From: an uncultured Opitutia bacterium
GTDB taxonomy: Bacteria; Verrucomicrobiota; Verrucomicrobiia; Opitutales; Opitutaceae
Direction: 5' to 3'
Length of the DNA: 51,569 nt
Assembly: GCA_903825285.1 (NCBI GenBank)
Contig: CAIJZY010000032.1
Coordinates: forward strand, 1-51,569
A program made the translations under genes and the position numbers. Shown piece after piece: positions 1 through 8,104 of this stretch (the first letter of the stretch is position 1; every line of letters starts with the position of its first letter). Below the pieces are notes generated by a model that saw only the letters and a list, made by a program, of their open reading frames with translations, searched no databases and was not told the origin of the DNA.

Positions 1-203
1 GCACGCGCAAGGGCGCCCGCCCGTCATTCAACGACGCCGCCAAGCCCGAGGCCGCGGTGCCGCTCTACGAGTCGTTCGTCCGACACCTGGCGCAGGCCAC
101 GGCCGCGCCGGTCGCCACCGGACGCTTCGGCGCCCTGATGGCGGTCAGCCTGGTGAACGACGGGCCGGTGACGCTGCTCGTCGACTCCCGGCTCCGCGAG
201 TGA
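1..203 (+). CDS. dtd: D-aminoacyl-tRNA deacylase, 3' end only
   Basis: The reading frame enters from outside the window, with the first full codon at position 3, and ends at TGA 201-203, so only the last 66 residues are seen. They contain the block [13 protein letters not shown] followed by LYESF, then [19 protein letters not shown] and LLVDS. These are the conserved C-terminal signatures of DTD, including the cross-subunit Gly-cisPro-type region at NDGPVT. DTD is a cytoplasmic homodimer that hydrolyses D-aminoacyl-tRNA (and Gly-tRNAAla) so that D-amino acids are not used in translation. The convergent TPR gene ends 7 bases downstream. Family assignment is secure; the N-terminal half is not visible. 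Confidence 0.9.
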   Translation, partial: TRKGARPSFNDAAKPEAAVPLYESFVRHLAQATAAPVATGRFGALMAVSLVNDGPVTLLVDSRLRE

Positions 204-209
204 AGCGCC

Positions 210-1082
210 TCAGTGCGCGGCGTTCAGGCGCTCGAGCTCGACCTGCGCGAGCCGGCGCTGGACGTCGCCCGGAAACTGCAGGTCATACGAGGCGCGGAAA
301 GCCGCCTTCGCTCCCGCGGCATCTCCGTTCTGGGCATGGACGCGTCCCGTGAAATAGTAGGCCTCGGCCTTCTCCCGCTGCCGCGTCTTGTCATCCTTGG
401 CCGCCGCCCCGGCGTTTGCCAGGAACTGCGCGTCCGAGAGCTTGCCACTGAGGTAGCCCGCGATGGCCTTCGTCCAGGGATTCTGCCACGCGGCGTAATC
501 TCCCAGGTCGCCGGAGGCGTCCGTGCCGGTCTTGCGCAGGTCGAGCCCGCGATAGATCTGGGCGTAATTGGCCATCAGCGGTGACAACTTCGCTCCCAGC
601 TCCATCGCCTTGGCAAAATCGTCGATGGCCTCGGCCTGGTCATTGTTGCAGTCGCGGACCAATCCGCGGTACAGGTAATAGGTCGCATCTTTGGGCTCGA
701 GCTCGATGGCCTTGGAGCAGTCCTGGCCGGCGCCTGCAATATTGCCCATGTACAAGTTGGCCAGGCCGCGCAGCAGGTAGCCGTTCGCCTGGTTCGGACG
801 CAACGTGATCACCTCGGTGTAATCCTCGACCGCCCCGACGTAGTTCGTCTCGCCGGTCTTGGCCATCCCGCGATTGGCATACAGCGTGGGGTCGGTTGGG
901 TTGAGCGCGATGGCGGAAGTGAAATCCGCGATCGCATCATCCAGGCTGCCGCCCTTTAACTTGGCCAGGCCACTGGCCTTGAGGCTGGTGGCCGTTTGGG
1001 CGGACAACGTGGGTGCACCCGCGAGGATCAGGGCGCCCACACCGACGGCGCCGACCAAACGAAACAAGCTGGGGAGTTGCAT
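210..1082 (-). CDS. Exported TPR-repeat protein
   Basis: A 290-residue protein. I start it at the ATG ending at 1082 because it opens directly on a Sec signal peptide: a hydrophobic stretch, then APTLSAQ, with cleavage near residue 28. The frame extends 43 codons further upstream but that part does not look like protein. After the signal come about four tetratricopeptide repeats (roughly residues 30-165), seen as recurring A-x-x-DF-x-A-x-x-L-x-P units such as DDAIADFTSAIALNPTDP and AVEDYTEVITLRPNQA. A less regular helical C-terminus follows. TPRs are protein-binding scaffolds, so a periplasmic scaffold role resembling NlpI is plausible but unproven. No partner is evident next door. Confidence 0.8.
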   Translation of the reverse strand: MQLPSLFRLVGAVGVGALILAGAPTLSAQTATSLKASGLAKLKGGSLDDAIADFTSAIALNPTDPTLYANRGMAKTGETNYVGAVEDYTEVITLRPNQANGYLLRGLANLYMGNIAGAGQDCSKAIELEPKDATYYLYRGLVRDCNNDQAEAIDDFAKAMELGAKLSPLMANYAQIYRGLDLRKTGTDASGDLGDYAAWQNPWTKAIAGYLSGKLSDAQFLANAGAAAKDDKTRQREKAEAYYFTGRVHAQNGDAAGAKAAFRASYDLQFPGDVQRRLAQVELERLNAAH

Positions 1083-1371
1083 GGTAGGGTAATCAAAACC
1101 CGGCCATTTCCGGCCGGCAGGTTCAGGGATGACTTTGAGACGCGACCGCAGATCGAAAGTTTCGTAAAGATCCATCAGCACCGGCCCGGGGCAAAAAATG
1201 TTAGAACCCAAATCAACTTCGCGTATTCACATCGCGGGAAACGGGTTACACTCCAGCACGGTTTTCACTCGCTGGCAGATGACCGAAACCGAAGTGGAAT
1301 CTCGCACACAAGCTTGACGGTGGGACAGCCGCACGGGCGCAATAGCGCACTCCAGACCACCTCCACCTTGC

Positions 1372-2985
1372 ATGCTTGAATTCGAACACGCCCTGACGCT
1401 GCTGCTGCTGATCGCCGGCCTGAGCGTCGTCGCGCGCTGGCTGCCCTGGCCGCAGCCGATCACCTATCTGATCGGCGGCGGCGGCGCGGCGCTGCTGCCC
1501 TGGTTCCCGCGGCTCGTGCTCGATCCGGGGTTCTTTTTTCTCTGCTTCCTGCCCCCGCTCCTGTTCTCCGACGGCTGGATGATGCCGCTGCGCGAGTTTG
1601 TCCGCGCGCGCCGCGCCATCCTGATCCTCGCCATCGGCCTCGTCGCCTTCACCACCCTCGCCGTCGGCTTCGTCGCGCACTGGCTCGTGCCCGGCCTGCC
1701 GCTCGCCCTGGCCTTCGCCCTCGGCGCCGTCGTCTCTCCCACCGACGCCGTCGCAGTCAACGCCATCACCGAGCGGCTGCGCGTGCCGGCCCGCCTGACG
1801 ACCATCCTCAACGGCGAAAGCCTGATGAACGACGCGACCGGCCTGGTCGCGTTCAAGTTCGCCCTCGGCGCCGCAATCGCCGGCGCCTTCTCCCTGCGCG
1901 CCCTCGCCGGCGAGTTCGCCTTCCTCTCGGCCGGCGGCCTGGCCATCGGCCTGGTCCTGGGCTACGCGGTCGGACGCCTCCGCGACCTGCTCCGCCACGT
2001 GCAGGCCAGCGACCCGCTCATTGAGACGACGCTGTCGCTCATGACGCCCTACGCCGCGTACCTCGTGGCCGACCACCTCGCCACCTCCGGCATCCTCGCC
2101 GTCGTGGCGGCCGGGCTCTACTCCGGCTGGCGCGACCCGGTGCGCATGGATGCCGAGAGCCGCCAGAGCGCGTTCGCCGTGTGGGCGCAGCTGCTCTACT
2201 GGCTCAACGGCATCGCCTTCGTCCTCCTCGGCCTGCAGTTCCCGTCCATCCTGCGCGGCGTGAGCGGCGGCTACACCTGGCCGCAGCTGCTGGGCTTCAC
2301 CGCCGCGGTCTCCGGCGCCGCGATCCTCGCCCGCCTCGCCTGGGTCTATCCCGGCACCTACCTGCCGTTCCTCTTCCGCGGCGTGCGCCGGACCGAGACA
2401 CCCGCCACGCCCGCCGCGGTCTTCGTGATCGGCTGGGCCGGCATGCGGGGAACGGTGACCCTGGCCGCGGCGCTTTCAATTCCGTTGACCCTGTCCGACG
2501 GCACGCCGTTTCCCGGGCGCGACCTGGTCATCTTCCTCGCCTTCGGGGTCATCGTGGTGACGCTGCTGGTGCAGGGCTCGACGCTGGCGTGGCTGATCCG
2601 CCGCCTGCACATCCCGGGCGACGCCGACCGGCCGAAGGAGGAGCTGCTCGCCCGCCGCACCGCGGTCGAGGCCGGCCTGCGGACGCTGCGCGCGATGAAC
2701 GACTCCGCGACCACGCTGGAGATGCGCGCCTCGCTGGACGCGGTGATCGACGAATACGACCGCCGGCTCGCGGCCCTCATCGCCCAGGGCGAGACCCGCG
2801 CCAAGGCGCGCCACCGCCGCCAGGCCGGTCACCACTACCGCTCCATCGCGCTGCATGCCGAACGCCAGGCCCTCGACGACCTCTGGCGCAGCGGCGCCAT
2901 CATCGACGAGGTCTACCGTCCGCTGCAGCAGCTGCTCGACTACGAGGAATCGCTGCTGCGGGACGCGCCCCCGGCGGCGGACTGA
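1372..2985 (+). CDS. CPA1-family Na+/H+ antiporter
   Basis: A 537-residue inner-membrane protein that exchanges cytoplasmic Na+ (or K+) for H+. The first 400 or so residues are a run of about 12 hydrophobic helices. Family hallmarks are visible: FFFLCFLPPLLFSDGW at residues 54-69, SPTDAVAV at 122-129 with the ion-site Thr-Asp, NGESLMNDATG at 147-157 with the Asn-Asp pair, and GWAGMRGTVTLAAALSIP near 355. The last 110 or so residues are charged and helical, a cytoplasmic regulatory tail. The end overlaps the convergent LysR gene by 46 bases. Ion specificity cannot be read from the sequence. Confidence 0.92.
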   Translation: MLEFEHALTLLLLIAGLSVVARWLPWPQPITYLIGGGGAALLPWFPRLVLDPGFFFLCFLPPLLFSDGWMMPLREFVRARRAILILAIGLVAFTTLAVGFVAHWLVPGLPLALAFALGAVVSPTDAVAVNAITERLRVPARLTTILNGESLMNDATGLVAFKFALGAAIAGAFSLRALAGEFAFLSAGGLAIGLVLGYAVGRLRDLLRHVQASDPLIETTLSLMTPYAAYLVADHLATSGILAVVAAGLYSGWRDPVRMDAESRQSAFAVWAQLLYWLNGIAFVLLGLQFPSILRGVSGGYTWPQLLGFTAAVSGAAILARLAWVYPGTYLPFLFRGVRRTETPATPAAVFVIGWAGMRGTVTLAAALSIPLTLSDGTPFPGRDLVIFLAFGVIVVTLLVQGSTLAWLIRRLHIPGDADRPKEELLARRTAVEAGLRTLRAMNDSATTLEMRASLDAVIDEYDRRLAALIAQGETRAKARHRRQAGHHYRSIALHAERQALDDLWRSGAIIDEVYRPLQQLLDYEESLLRDAPPAAD

Positions 2986-3908
2986 GCTGGGACGCGCCGG
3001 GAGCGCTGCTGCCGCATCTCCCGCAGGACCGTCACGAAGTTGTGCGCCAGGCGCGAGGTCTCGCCCTTCCGCCAGATCGCCCAGAGATCAAGCTGCAGGT
3101 CGTCACCCTGGTCCCGGAGCGGCCGGAAGACGATGCCCTCCGCCCGGGAGGTGTCGGCGATTTCCGGCAGGAGCGTGATCCCCGCCCCGCTCGCGATGGA
3201 GGCGATCAGGGAATCGAAGCCCTCCACCAGCCGCGGGGTCGCCAGGCTGAGGCCGCGGGCGGCGAAGAGGTCCACCAGGATGTCCTTGTGCCGCAGCGAA
3301 CCACGGGCGTTCGAGAGTCCCAGCATCGGCTCGGCCGCCAGGTCGGCCAGCGCGACCCGGGGCTGGCGTGCCAGCCGATGGGCGCGGCCCAGCACGGCGC
3401 GCAGCGGCGAGCGCAGGATGAGAAACCGCTCGACGGTCTCCGGCAGCGGCGGCTGAACGCTGAGGGTGAAGCCGATCTGGATGGCGCCGGAGGCGAGCGC
3501 CGCGACCTGCTCCGCCGAGCTGACCTCGCGGAGGGTCACGTCCACCTCGGGATACTGCCGGCGGAACGCCGTGAGGGTCGCGGGCATGAAGTTGGCCGAG
3601 ATCGCGGCGATGTTGCCGACGCAGAGCTGGCCGCGCCGGCCGCCCGCGGCGTCCCGGGTGAGCGCCACCGCCTCGTTCACCCGCGCCAGGATCGCCCGCG
3701 CCTCCACCAGGAGCACCCGCCCTGCGTCCGTCAGCCGCACCCGCGCGGTGTTGCGGTCCAGCAGCGTGAGCCCGAGCTCCGCCTCCAGGTCACGCACCTG
3801 CTTGCTCAGGGCCGGCTGCGAGACGTGGCTGCGGTCGGCCGCCCGCCGGAAGTTGAGCTCCTCGGCGACCATGACAAAATAGCGGAGATGCCTCAGTTCC
3901 ACCCTCAC
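2940..3908 (-). CDS. LysR-family regulator of the adjacent efflux operon
   Basis: A 322-residue LTTR. The N-terminus has the family winged HTH (LRHLRYFVMVAEE, then VSQPALSKQVRDLE and LTDAGR). The remainder is a periplasmic-binding-like effector domain. The start is GTG at 3906-3908; a second in-frame GTG two codons later (3900-3902) gives the more usual V-E-L-R-H-L-R opening. It lies 50 bases downstream of the MFS exporter gene on the same strand, so it may also be read from the efflux promoter. A 21-base dyad sits directly against its start codon and a near copy lies before the TolC-like gene (see regulatory entries), which indicates autoregulation and control of the exporter. The inducer is unknown. 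Confidence 0.9.
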   Translation of the reverse strand: MRVELRHLRYFVMVAEELNFRRAADRSHVSQPALSKQVRDLEAELGLTLLDRNTARVRLTDAGRVLLVEARAILARVNEAVALTRDAAGGRRGQLCVGNIAAISANFMPATLTAFRRQYPEVDVTLREVSSAEQVAALASGAIQIGFTLSVQPPLPETVERFLILRSPLRAVLGRAHRLARQPRVALADLAAEPMLGLSNARGSLRHKDILVDLFAARGLSLATPRLVEGFDSLIASIASGAGITLLPEIADTSRAEGIVFRPLRDQGDDLQLDLWAIWRKGETSRLAHNFVTVLREMRQQRSRRVPAQSAAGGASRSSDSS

Positions 3909-3909
3909 A

Positions 3910-3930
3910 CTGAGAAGCGTTGGTTATCAG
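3910..3930 (-). promoter_or_regulatory. LysR operator, copy A (autoregulatory)
   Basis: Imperfect inverted repeat with half-sites CTGAGAA and TTATCAG separated by 7 bases, one mismatch between arms. It abuts the GTG start of the LysR gene. Read on the minus strand its first ten bases, CTGATAACCA, are identical to copy B at 8066-8086, and 17 of 21 positions agree overall. Its position over the translation start suggests autorepression. Binding by this regulator is inference from the shared sequence. Confidence 0.65.
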
Positions 3931-3958
3931 GCTGCCAATCCGAAAATGCGCGGCGGGC

Positions 3959-5482
3959 TCACTCGATCGCGGCGGCGATCTCCTCGTCGGCTGCCGGGTG
4001 GTGGGCGGAGCGCATCAGCGGCACGAGCAGCAGCGCCACCAGCGTGACCCAGAGCATGATCTGGAAGTCAGCCAGGTACGCCAGGAGCGCGGCCTGCTTC
4101 GAGACGAGCGCGTCGAGCAGCGCCCGCCCGCCGGCCGTGTCGGGCGAGAGCAGCGCCGGGAGATGCTGCATCGGCTCGCGGAAGGGTTGGATGAACTCCG
4201 CCAGCGTGGCGTGGTAGCCGCGCATCTTCTGGCCGAGCAGGTAGATCATCACCGAGATGCCCACGCTGGAGCCGAGGTTGCGGGAGAGGCTGAACAGCGC
4301 CGTGGCCGAGGTGCGCAGGTCCGCGGGGAGGGTGGCGAACGTGATGGTGCTCATCGGCACGAAGATGAAGCCCAGGCCGAAGCCCTGGATCACGCCGGTC
4401 GCGACGAGCATGGAGGTCGTCACGTCGAGCGTGAACCGGCTCATCTGCCAGATCGCAAGCGCGTTCAGCCCGAGGCCCAGGGTGATCATCACCCGCGCGT
4501 CGATCTTCGCGATCAGGCGCCCGACGATCATCATGGCGCACATCGTGCCGATGCCGCGCGGCGCGAGCAGCATGCCGGCGGTGAGGACCGGATAGCCGAG
4601 CAGCGTCTGCAGGAATGGAGTGAGCAGCGCGAGCGTGGCCAGCAGGATCACGCCCACGACGAAGATGAAGATGGTCCCGGTGACAAAGTTGCGGTCGCGG
4701 AACAAGCGGAAGTCCAGGAAGGGCCGGGCGGTCGTGAGCGTGTGGACGACAAAGAGGTAGAGGCCGAGCACGGCCAGGGCGGTCTCGATGACGATCTCGG
4801 GCGAGTCGAACCACTCCAGCTGCTCGCCTCGGTCGAGCATCAGCTGCATGGCCCCGATCGCCAGCGCGAGCGTCAGGAACCCGAACACGTCGAAGTCGAT
4901 CCCGCGCCGCGGCTCCGACCGCGGCAGATAGGCCATGAGCCCGAGCACCGTCAGCGCGCCGACCGGCAGATTGATGTAGAAGACCCAGCGCCAGTTGTAC
5001 GTCTCGGTCAGCCAGCCGCCGAGCGTGGGCCCGAGGATCGGTCCGACCATCACGCCCACGCCCCACAGCGCCATCGCCGACCCGTGCTGCTCGCGCGGGT
5101 ACTCGTCCAGCAGCACCGCCTGCGACAGCGGCACCAGCGGGGCGCCGAAGATGCCCTGGAGCAGCCGGTACAGCACCATCTGCTCGAGTGACATCGCCAG
5201 GCCGCACAGGACCGAGGAGAGCGTGAAGCCGACGACCGTCACGATGAACAGCTGCTTGCGGCCAAATCGGGCCGAGAGCCAGCCGGTCGCTGGCATCATG
5301 ATCGCCGCCGACACGATGTAGGAGGTCAGCACCAGGTTGATCTGGTCCTGCGACGCCGACAGGCTGCTCTGCATGTAGGGCAGCGCGACGTTGGCAATCG
5401 TCGTGTCCAGCGCCTGCATGATCGTGGCCAGCATCACGCAGACCGTGATGGGACCCCGATGGGCGCTGATGACCGGAGGCAT
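3959..5482 (-). CDS. EmrB/QacA-type (DHA2) MFS drug exporter
   Basis: A 507-residue inner-membrane protein with about 14 hydrophobic helices, the size and layout of DHA2 multidrug/H+ antiporters. LDTTIANVALP at residues 25-35 is the DHA2 signature in helix 1, and GWLSARFGRK at 67-76 is the MFS motif A loop. I start at ATG 5480-5482; the frame runs 24 codons further but into Arg/Ala-rich shadow sequence overlapping the upstream gene. The HlyD-like gene ends 16 bases before this start, so they form one operon, and both act with the TolC-like protein to move substrate across both membranes. The substrate is unknown; aromatic acids, dyes or antibiotics are typical. Confidence 0.92.
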   Translation of the reverse strand: MPPVISAHRGPITVCVMLATIMQALDTTIANVALPYMQSSLSASQDQINLVLTSYIVSAAIMMPATGWLSARFGRKQLFIVTVVGFTLSSVLCGLAMSLEQMVLYRLLQGIFGAPLVPLSQAVLLDEYPREQHGSAMALWGVGVMVGPILGPTLGGWLTETYNWRWVFYINLPVGALTVLGLMAYLPRSEPRRGIDFDVFGFLTLALAIGAMQLMLDRGEQLEWFDSPEIVIETALAVLGLYLFVVHTLTTARPFLDFRLFRDRNFVTGTIFIFVVGVILLATLALLTPFLQTLLGYPVLTAGMLLAPRGIGTMCAMMIVGRLIAKIDARVMITLGLGLNALAIWQMSRFTLDVTTSMLVATGVIQGFGLGFIFVPMSTITFATLPADLRTSATALFSLSRNLGSSVGISVMIYLLGQKMRGYHATLAEFIQPFREPMQHLPALLSPDTAGGRALLDALVSKQAALLAYLADFQIMLWVTLVALLLVPLMRSAHHPAADEEIAAAIE

Positions 5483-5498
5483 GGCTCGGCGTGCCGCC

Positions 5499-6596
5499 CT
5501 ACTCGCCCGCGGCGTTCGCCCGGCCCGGGAAAAGTTCGTTGAGCGTCCGCACATGGCCGGTGTCGATGGTGACCTCCACGCTCATGCCGGCGCGGAGCAG
5601 CTGCTCCGCGTCCGGGTCCGAGAGGTCGATGTGCACCGGCAGCCGCTGCACGACCTTGATCCAGGTGCCCGAGGCGTTCTGCGGCGGGATGAGGGCGAAC
5701 TCGGCCCCCGTGGCCGGGCCCACCGCGCCCACCACGCCGTGCCAGGTGCGGTTCGGGTAGGTGTCGACCTCGATCTCGACCAGCTGGCCGGGCCGCACGT
5801 GGGTGACCTCCGTCTCCTTGAGGTTGGCCTCGACCCAGCGGTGGTCGTTGACGACCAGGCTGAACGCCGGCTGCGCGGCGGCGAGGTACTTGCCCACGGG
5901 AAGATTGGTGACGTTGGTGGCGGTGCCGGCGATCGGCGCATGGATCGTGGTCTTGCTCAGGTCGCGCTCGACGCTGTCGAGCCGCGCCTTTGCCTCGGCG
6001 AAGCGGGCATACTGCTCGTCCGGCTGCGTGATGCTCCCGCCCAGCGAGGCCAGGACACTGGCCGCGTCCTGCTCCAGGACCGCGACCTTCCGGCCCGCCG
6101 CGTCGGCGGCGTGCTGCGCGCGGTCCAGGTCCGCCTCGGTGGCCACATGGCCGGCGTTGAGCGCCTGCTGCCGCGCCAGCTCGCGCCCGGCGTACCGGAC
6201 CTGCTCCCTCGCCTCCTCGATCTGCGCGAGCCGCTCGCGGTAGTTGGCGCGCATGATCGCAAGCTCCACCCGCACGCCCTCGATCCGCGCCTTCGCGGCG
6301 TCCACGGCGATCCGGTACGGCGTGTCGTCGAGGCGAAACAGCAGCTGGCCGGCGGCAACGTGGTCGTTGTCGTGGACCGCCACGGCCACCACGGTGCCCG
6401 GCACCTCGCTCGTCACCGTCAGCTTGTCCGCGCGGACATACGCGTCGTCGCTCGTCACATAGCGCCCGCCCTTCAGGTAGAAATAGGCTCCGCCCAGCAG
6501 GAGGACGATCGGACCCGCCAGGAGCAGGACGCGCCGGATCCAGCGGCGGGCGGCGGGCGGCTTATTGGGCGATGCGGGAGTGGCCTTGGCTTCCAT
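5499..6596 (-). CDS. EmrA/HlyD-type periplasmic adaptor
   Basis: A 365-residue membrane-fusion protein. A short basic N-terminus is followed by one transmembrane helix (residues 20-40, LLLAGPIVLLLGGAYFYL). Then come the barrel-sandwich (TSEVPGTVVAVAVHDNDHVAAGQLLFRLD, about 65-95), a long alpha-helical hairpin, and the second lipoyl half (TIHAPIAGTATNVTNLPVGKY). It bridges the MFS pump and the TolC-like channel. The start is ATG 6594-6596, 24 bases after the stop of the channel gene, as expected for an operon. The family is certain; the cargo is not. Confidence 0.92.
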   Translation of the reverse strand: MEAKATPASPNKPPAARRWIRRVLLLAGPIVLLLGGAYFYLKGGRYVTSDDAYVRADKLTVTSEVPGTVVAVAVHDNDHVAAGQLLFRLDDTPYRIAVDAAKARIEGVRVELAIMRANYRERLAQIEEAREQVRYAGRELARQQALNAGHVATEADLDRAQHAADAAGRKVAVLEQDAASVLASLGGSITQPDEQYARFAEAKARLDSVERDLSKTTIHAPIAGTATNVTNLPVGKYLAAAQPAFSLVVNDHRWVEANLKETEVTHVRPGQLVEIEVDTYPNRTWHGVVGAVGPATGAEFALIPPQNASGTWIKVVQRLPVHIDLSDPDAEQLLRAGMSVEVTIDTGHVRTLNELFPGRANAAGE

Positions 6597-6620
6597 AAAG
6601 ATTCCGGGGTTCGAGGAGTT

Positions 6621-7967
6621 CTATTCCGTCGTGCCCATCGCGTGCCGGAGTCCGGCCACGGCGACGGCGTAGTCATACTGGGCCTGCGCCAGGTTGGACC
6701 GGGCCTCGGTCAGCGCCGTCTGCGCCGCGAGCACATCGAGCTGGTTGGCCGTGCCGGCGGCGAATCGCGCCTGGGCGAGTCGCAGGCTTTCCGCCGCCTG
6801 GCCGATGACCTGCTCGGCCGAGCCCATCAGCTCGCTGGCCTCGCCGACCGCGGTGTGGGCCGCGCGCACCTCCAGGTCGATGCGCTGCCGCAGCTCGTCC
6901 TTGATCGCGGCGGCCTGACTCACGCGGGCCGTCGCCCGGCGCACCTTGCCAGCGGTCGCCTGGCCGTCGAACAGCGTCCAGTCCGCCTGCAACCCCGCCG
7001 TCCAGCCGTTGAGCGTGCTCGCAAAGCTGCTGGAGTAGCTGGCCTTCCGGCTCTCGTAGCCGGCCACGAGGTTCACCTGCGGGCGGCTCCCCGCCTTCGC
7101 CGCGGTCACCTCGGTCGCCGCCGCCGCCATCGCGTGCTCCTGCGCGAGCAGCTCCGGGCGGCTGGTGCGCGCCGTGCGGAGCGCGTCCGTGACATGCGCC
7201 TCCAGCCGCGGCACCGCCAGCTCGCCCGCGACCTCCAGGTCGGTGGCCTCCTCGTTGGCTGGCGACTCCGCCCCGAGCACCGCCCGGAGCTGGTCCTGCC
7301 GCGTGTGATAGGTGTTGCGCGCCCGCACCAGGGCCGGCCGCGCGTTGGCCACGGCGACCTCTGCGCGCAGCACGTCAAAGTCCGAGCCCGTGCCGGCCGA
7401 CTGGCGCACCCGCGCCTGCGCGAGCTCGCCGTCCAGCACCTTCAGCGACTCGTCGTGGACCCGGATCTGCTCCCGGGCGAGCAGCACGCCGTAAAAGCTC
7501 CGCCGCACCGCCAGCGCGGTGTCGTTCATCGCCGCCGTCAGGGCGAGCCGCGCCGACTGCGTCTGCTCGCGCGCGCCGGCGACGCCGGCCTGCACGCTGC
7601 CGCCCGAGTACACGGACTGGCGCACGCTCAGCTGGGCGATCCACGCGTCCTGCTGCGGCAGCGGCACCTGGGGAAACCCGGGCAGCGACTCCTCCAGGTT
7701 GGGATCCGTGTAGGCGTAGCCGCCCGTGAGGCTGACCCGGGGCGATCGCCGGGCGTCCGCCTCCAGCTGTCCGCCCTCCTGCTGGGCCAGCTGCGCGCGA
7801 ACCCGCCGCAGCCCGGGGCTGTGCGCGGCGGCATAGGCCAGCGCCTGGTCCAGCGTCAGCGGGCGCGGCAGCTCGGCCGAACCCGGCTCCGGCGCGGCCG
7901 CGGCCCGCCCGAGGGCCGGGCCGCCGCCCGCCAGGGCGCAAAACAGGATACGGGAGAGAAAGTGCAT
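6621..7967 (-). CDS. TolC-family outer-membrane efflux channel
   Basis: A 448-residue outer-membrane factor, first gene of the efflux operon. A signal peptide (MHFLSRILFCALAGGGPALG) is followed by two homologous helical halves rich in Ala, Gln and Arg, with the typical LTLDQALAYAAAHSPGLR opening and a second-half TLFDGQATAGKVRRA segment. The start is ATG 7965-7967. The open frame continues about 350 codons upstream without a stop, but that part is shadow of the HDOD gene. Trimers of such proteins form the channel-tunnel for EmrAB-type pumps. An AGGAGG-like sequence at 8023-8028 is too far upstream to serve this start. Confidence 0.9.
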   Translation of the reverse strand: MHFLSRILFCALAGGGPALGRAAAAPEPGSAELPRPLTLDQALAYAAAHSPGLRRVRAQLAQQEGGQLEADARRSPRVSLTGGYAYTDPNLEESLPGFPQVPLPQQDAWIAQLSVRQSVYSGGSVQAGVAGAREQTQSARLALTAAMNDTALAVRRSFYGVLLAREQIRVHDESLKVLDGELAQARVRQSAGTGSDFDVLRAEVAVANARPALVRARNTYHTRQDQLRAVLGAESPANEEATDLEVAGELAVPRLEAHVTDALRTARTSRPELLAQEHAMAAAATEVTAAKAGSRPQVNLVAGYESRKASYSSSFASTLNGWTAGLQADWTLFDGQATAGKVRRATARVSQAAAIKDELRQRIDLEVRAAHTAVGEASELMGSAEQVIGQAAESLRLAQARFAAGTANQLDVLAAQTALTEARSNLAQAQYDYAVAVAGLRHAMGTTE

Positions 7968-8065
7968 GAAGAAAAACGTCCGGTCGCGGCACCAGGCCGG
8001 GACCGGCACATTCGGATAGCATACCTCCTGCACCCGCGGGGCAGAAAGACTTTCTAGTTCATAAA

Positions 8066-8086
8066 CTGATAATCTGTGGTTATCAG
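8066..8086 (-). promoter_or_regulatory. LysR operator, copy B (efflux operon)
   Basis: A perfect 7-base inverted repeat, CTGATAA and TTATCAG, with a 7-base spacer. It contains the T-N11-A core typical of LTTR sites and lies 99 bases upstream of the TolC-like start. It shares its first ten minus-strand bases with copy A in front of the LysR gene. It most likely binds the regulator encoded at the end of the cluster. Confidence 0.7.
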
Positions 8087-8104
8087 CCCGAAAACCGGTC
8101 GTGG

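Noticed and set aside
1083-1371. 289-base gap between the TPR and antiporter genes
   Set aside because: Checked for promoters and small genes; only weak TTGACG-like matches without a paired -10 element were seen.
2181-4217. 678-codon open frame on the plus strand
   Set aside because: Overlaps the antiporter in another frame and the LysR gene in antisense; composition is Arg/Pro/Ala-rich shadow sequence with no domain.
8020-8028. AGGAGG followed one base later by ATG, opening a 215-codon frame
   Set aside because: Spacing is too short for initiation and the frame is an out-of-frame shadow of the TolC-like gene.
5391-8057. 888-codon open frame antisense to the efflux operon
   Set aside because: Antisense of three well-recognised genes; long stop-free antisense frames are expected in such GC-rich DNA.
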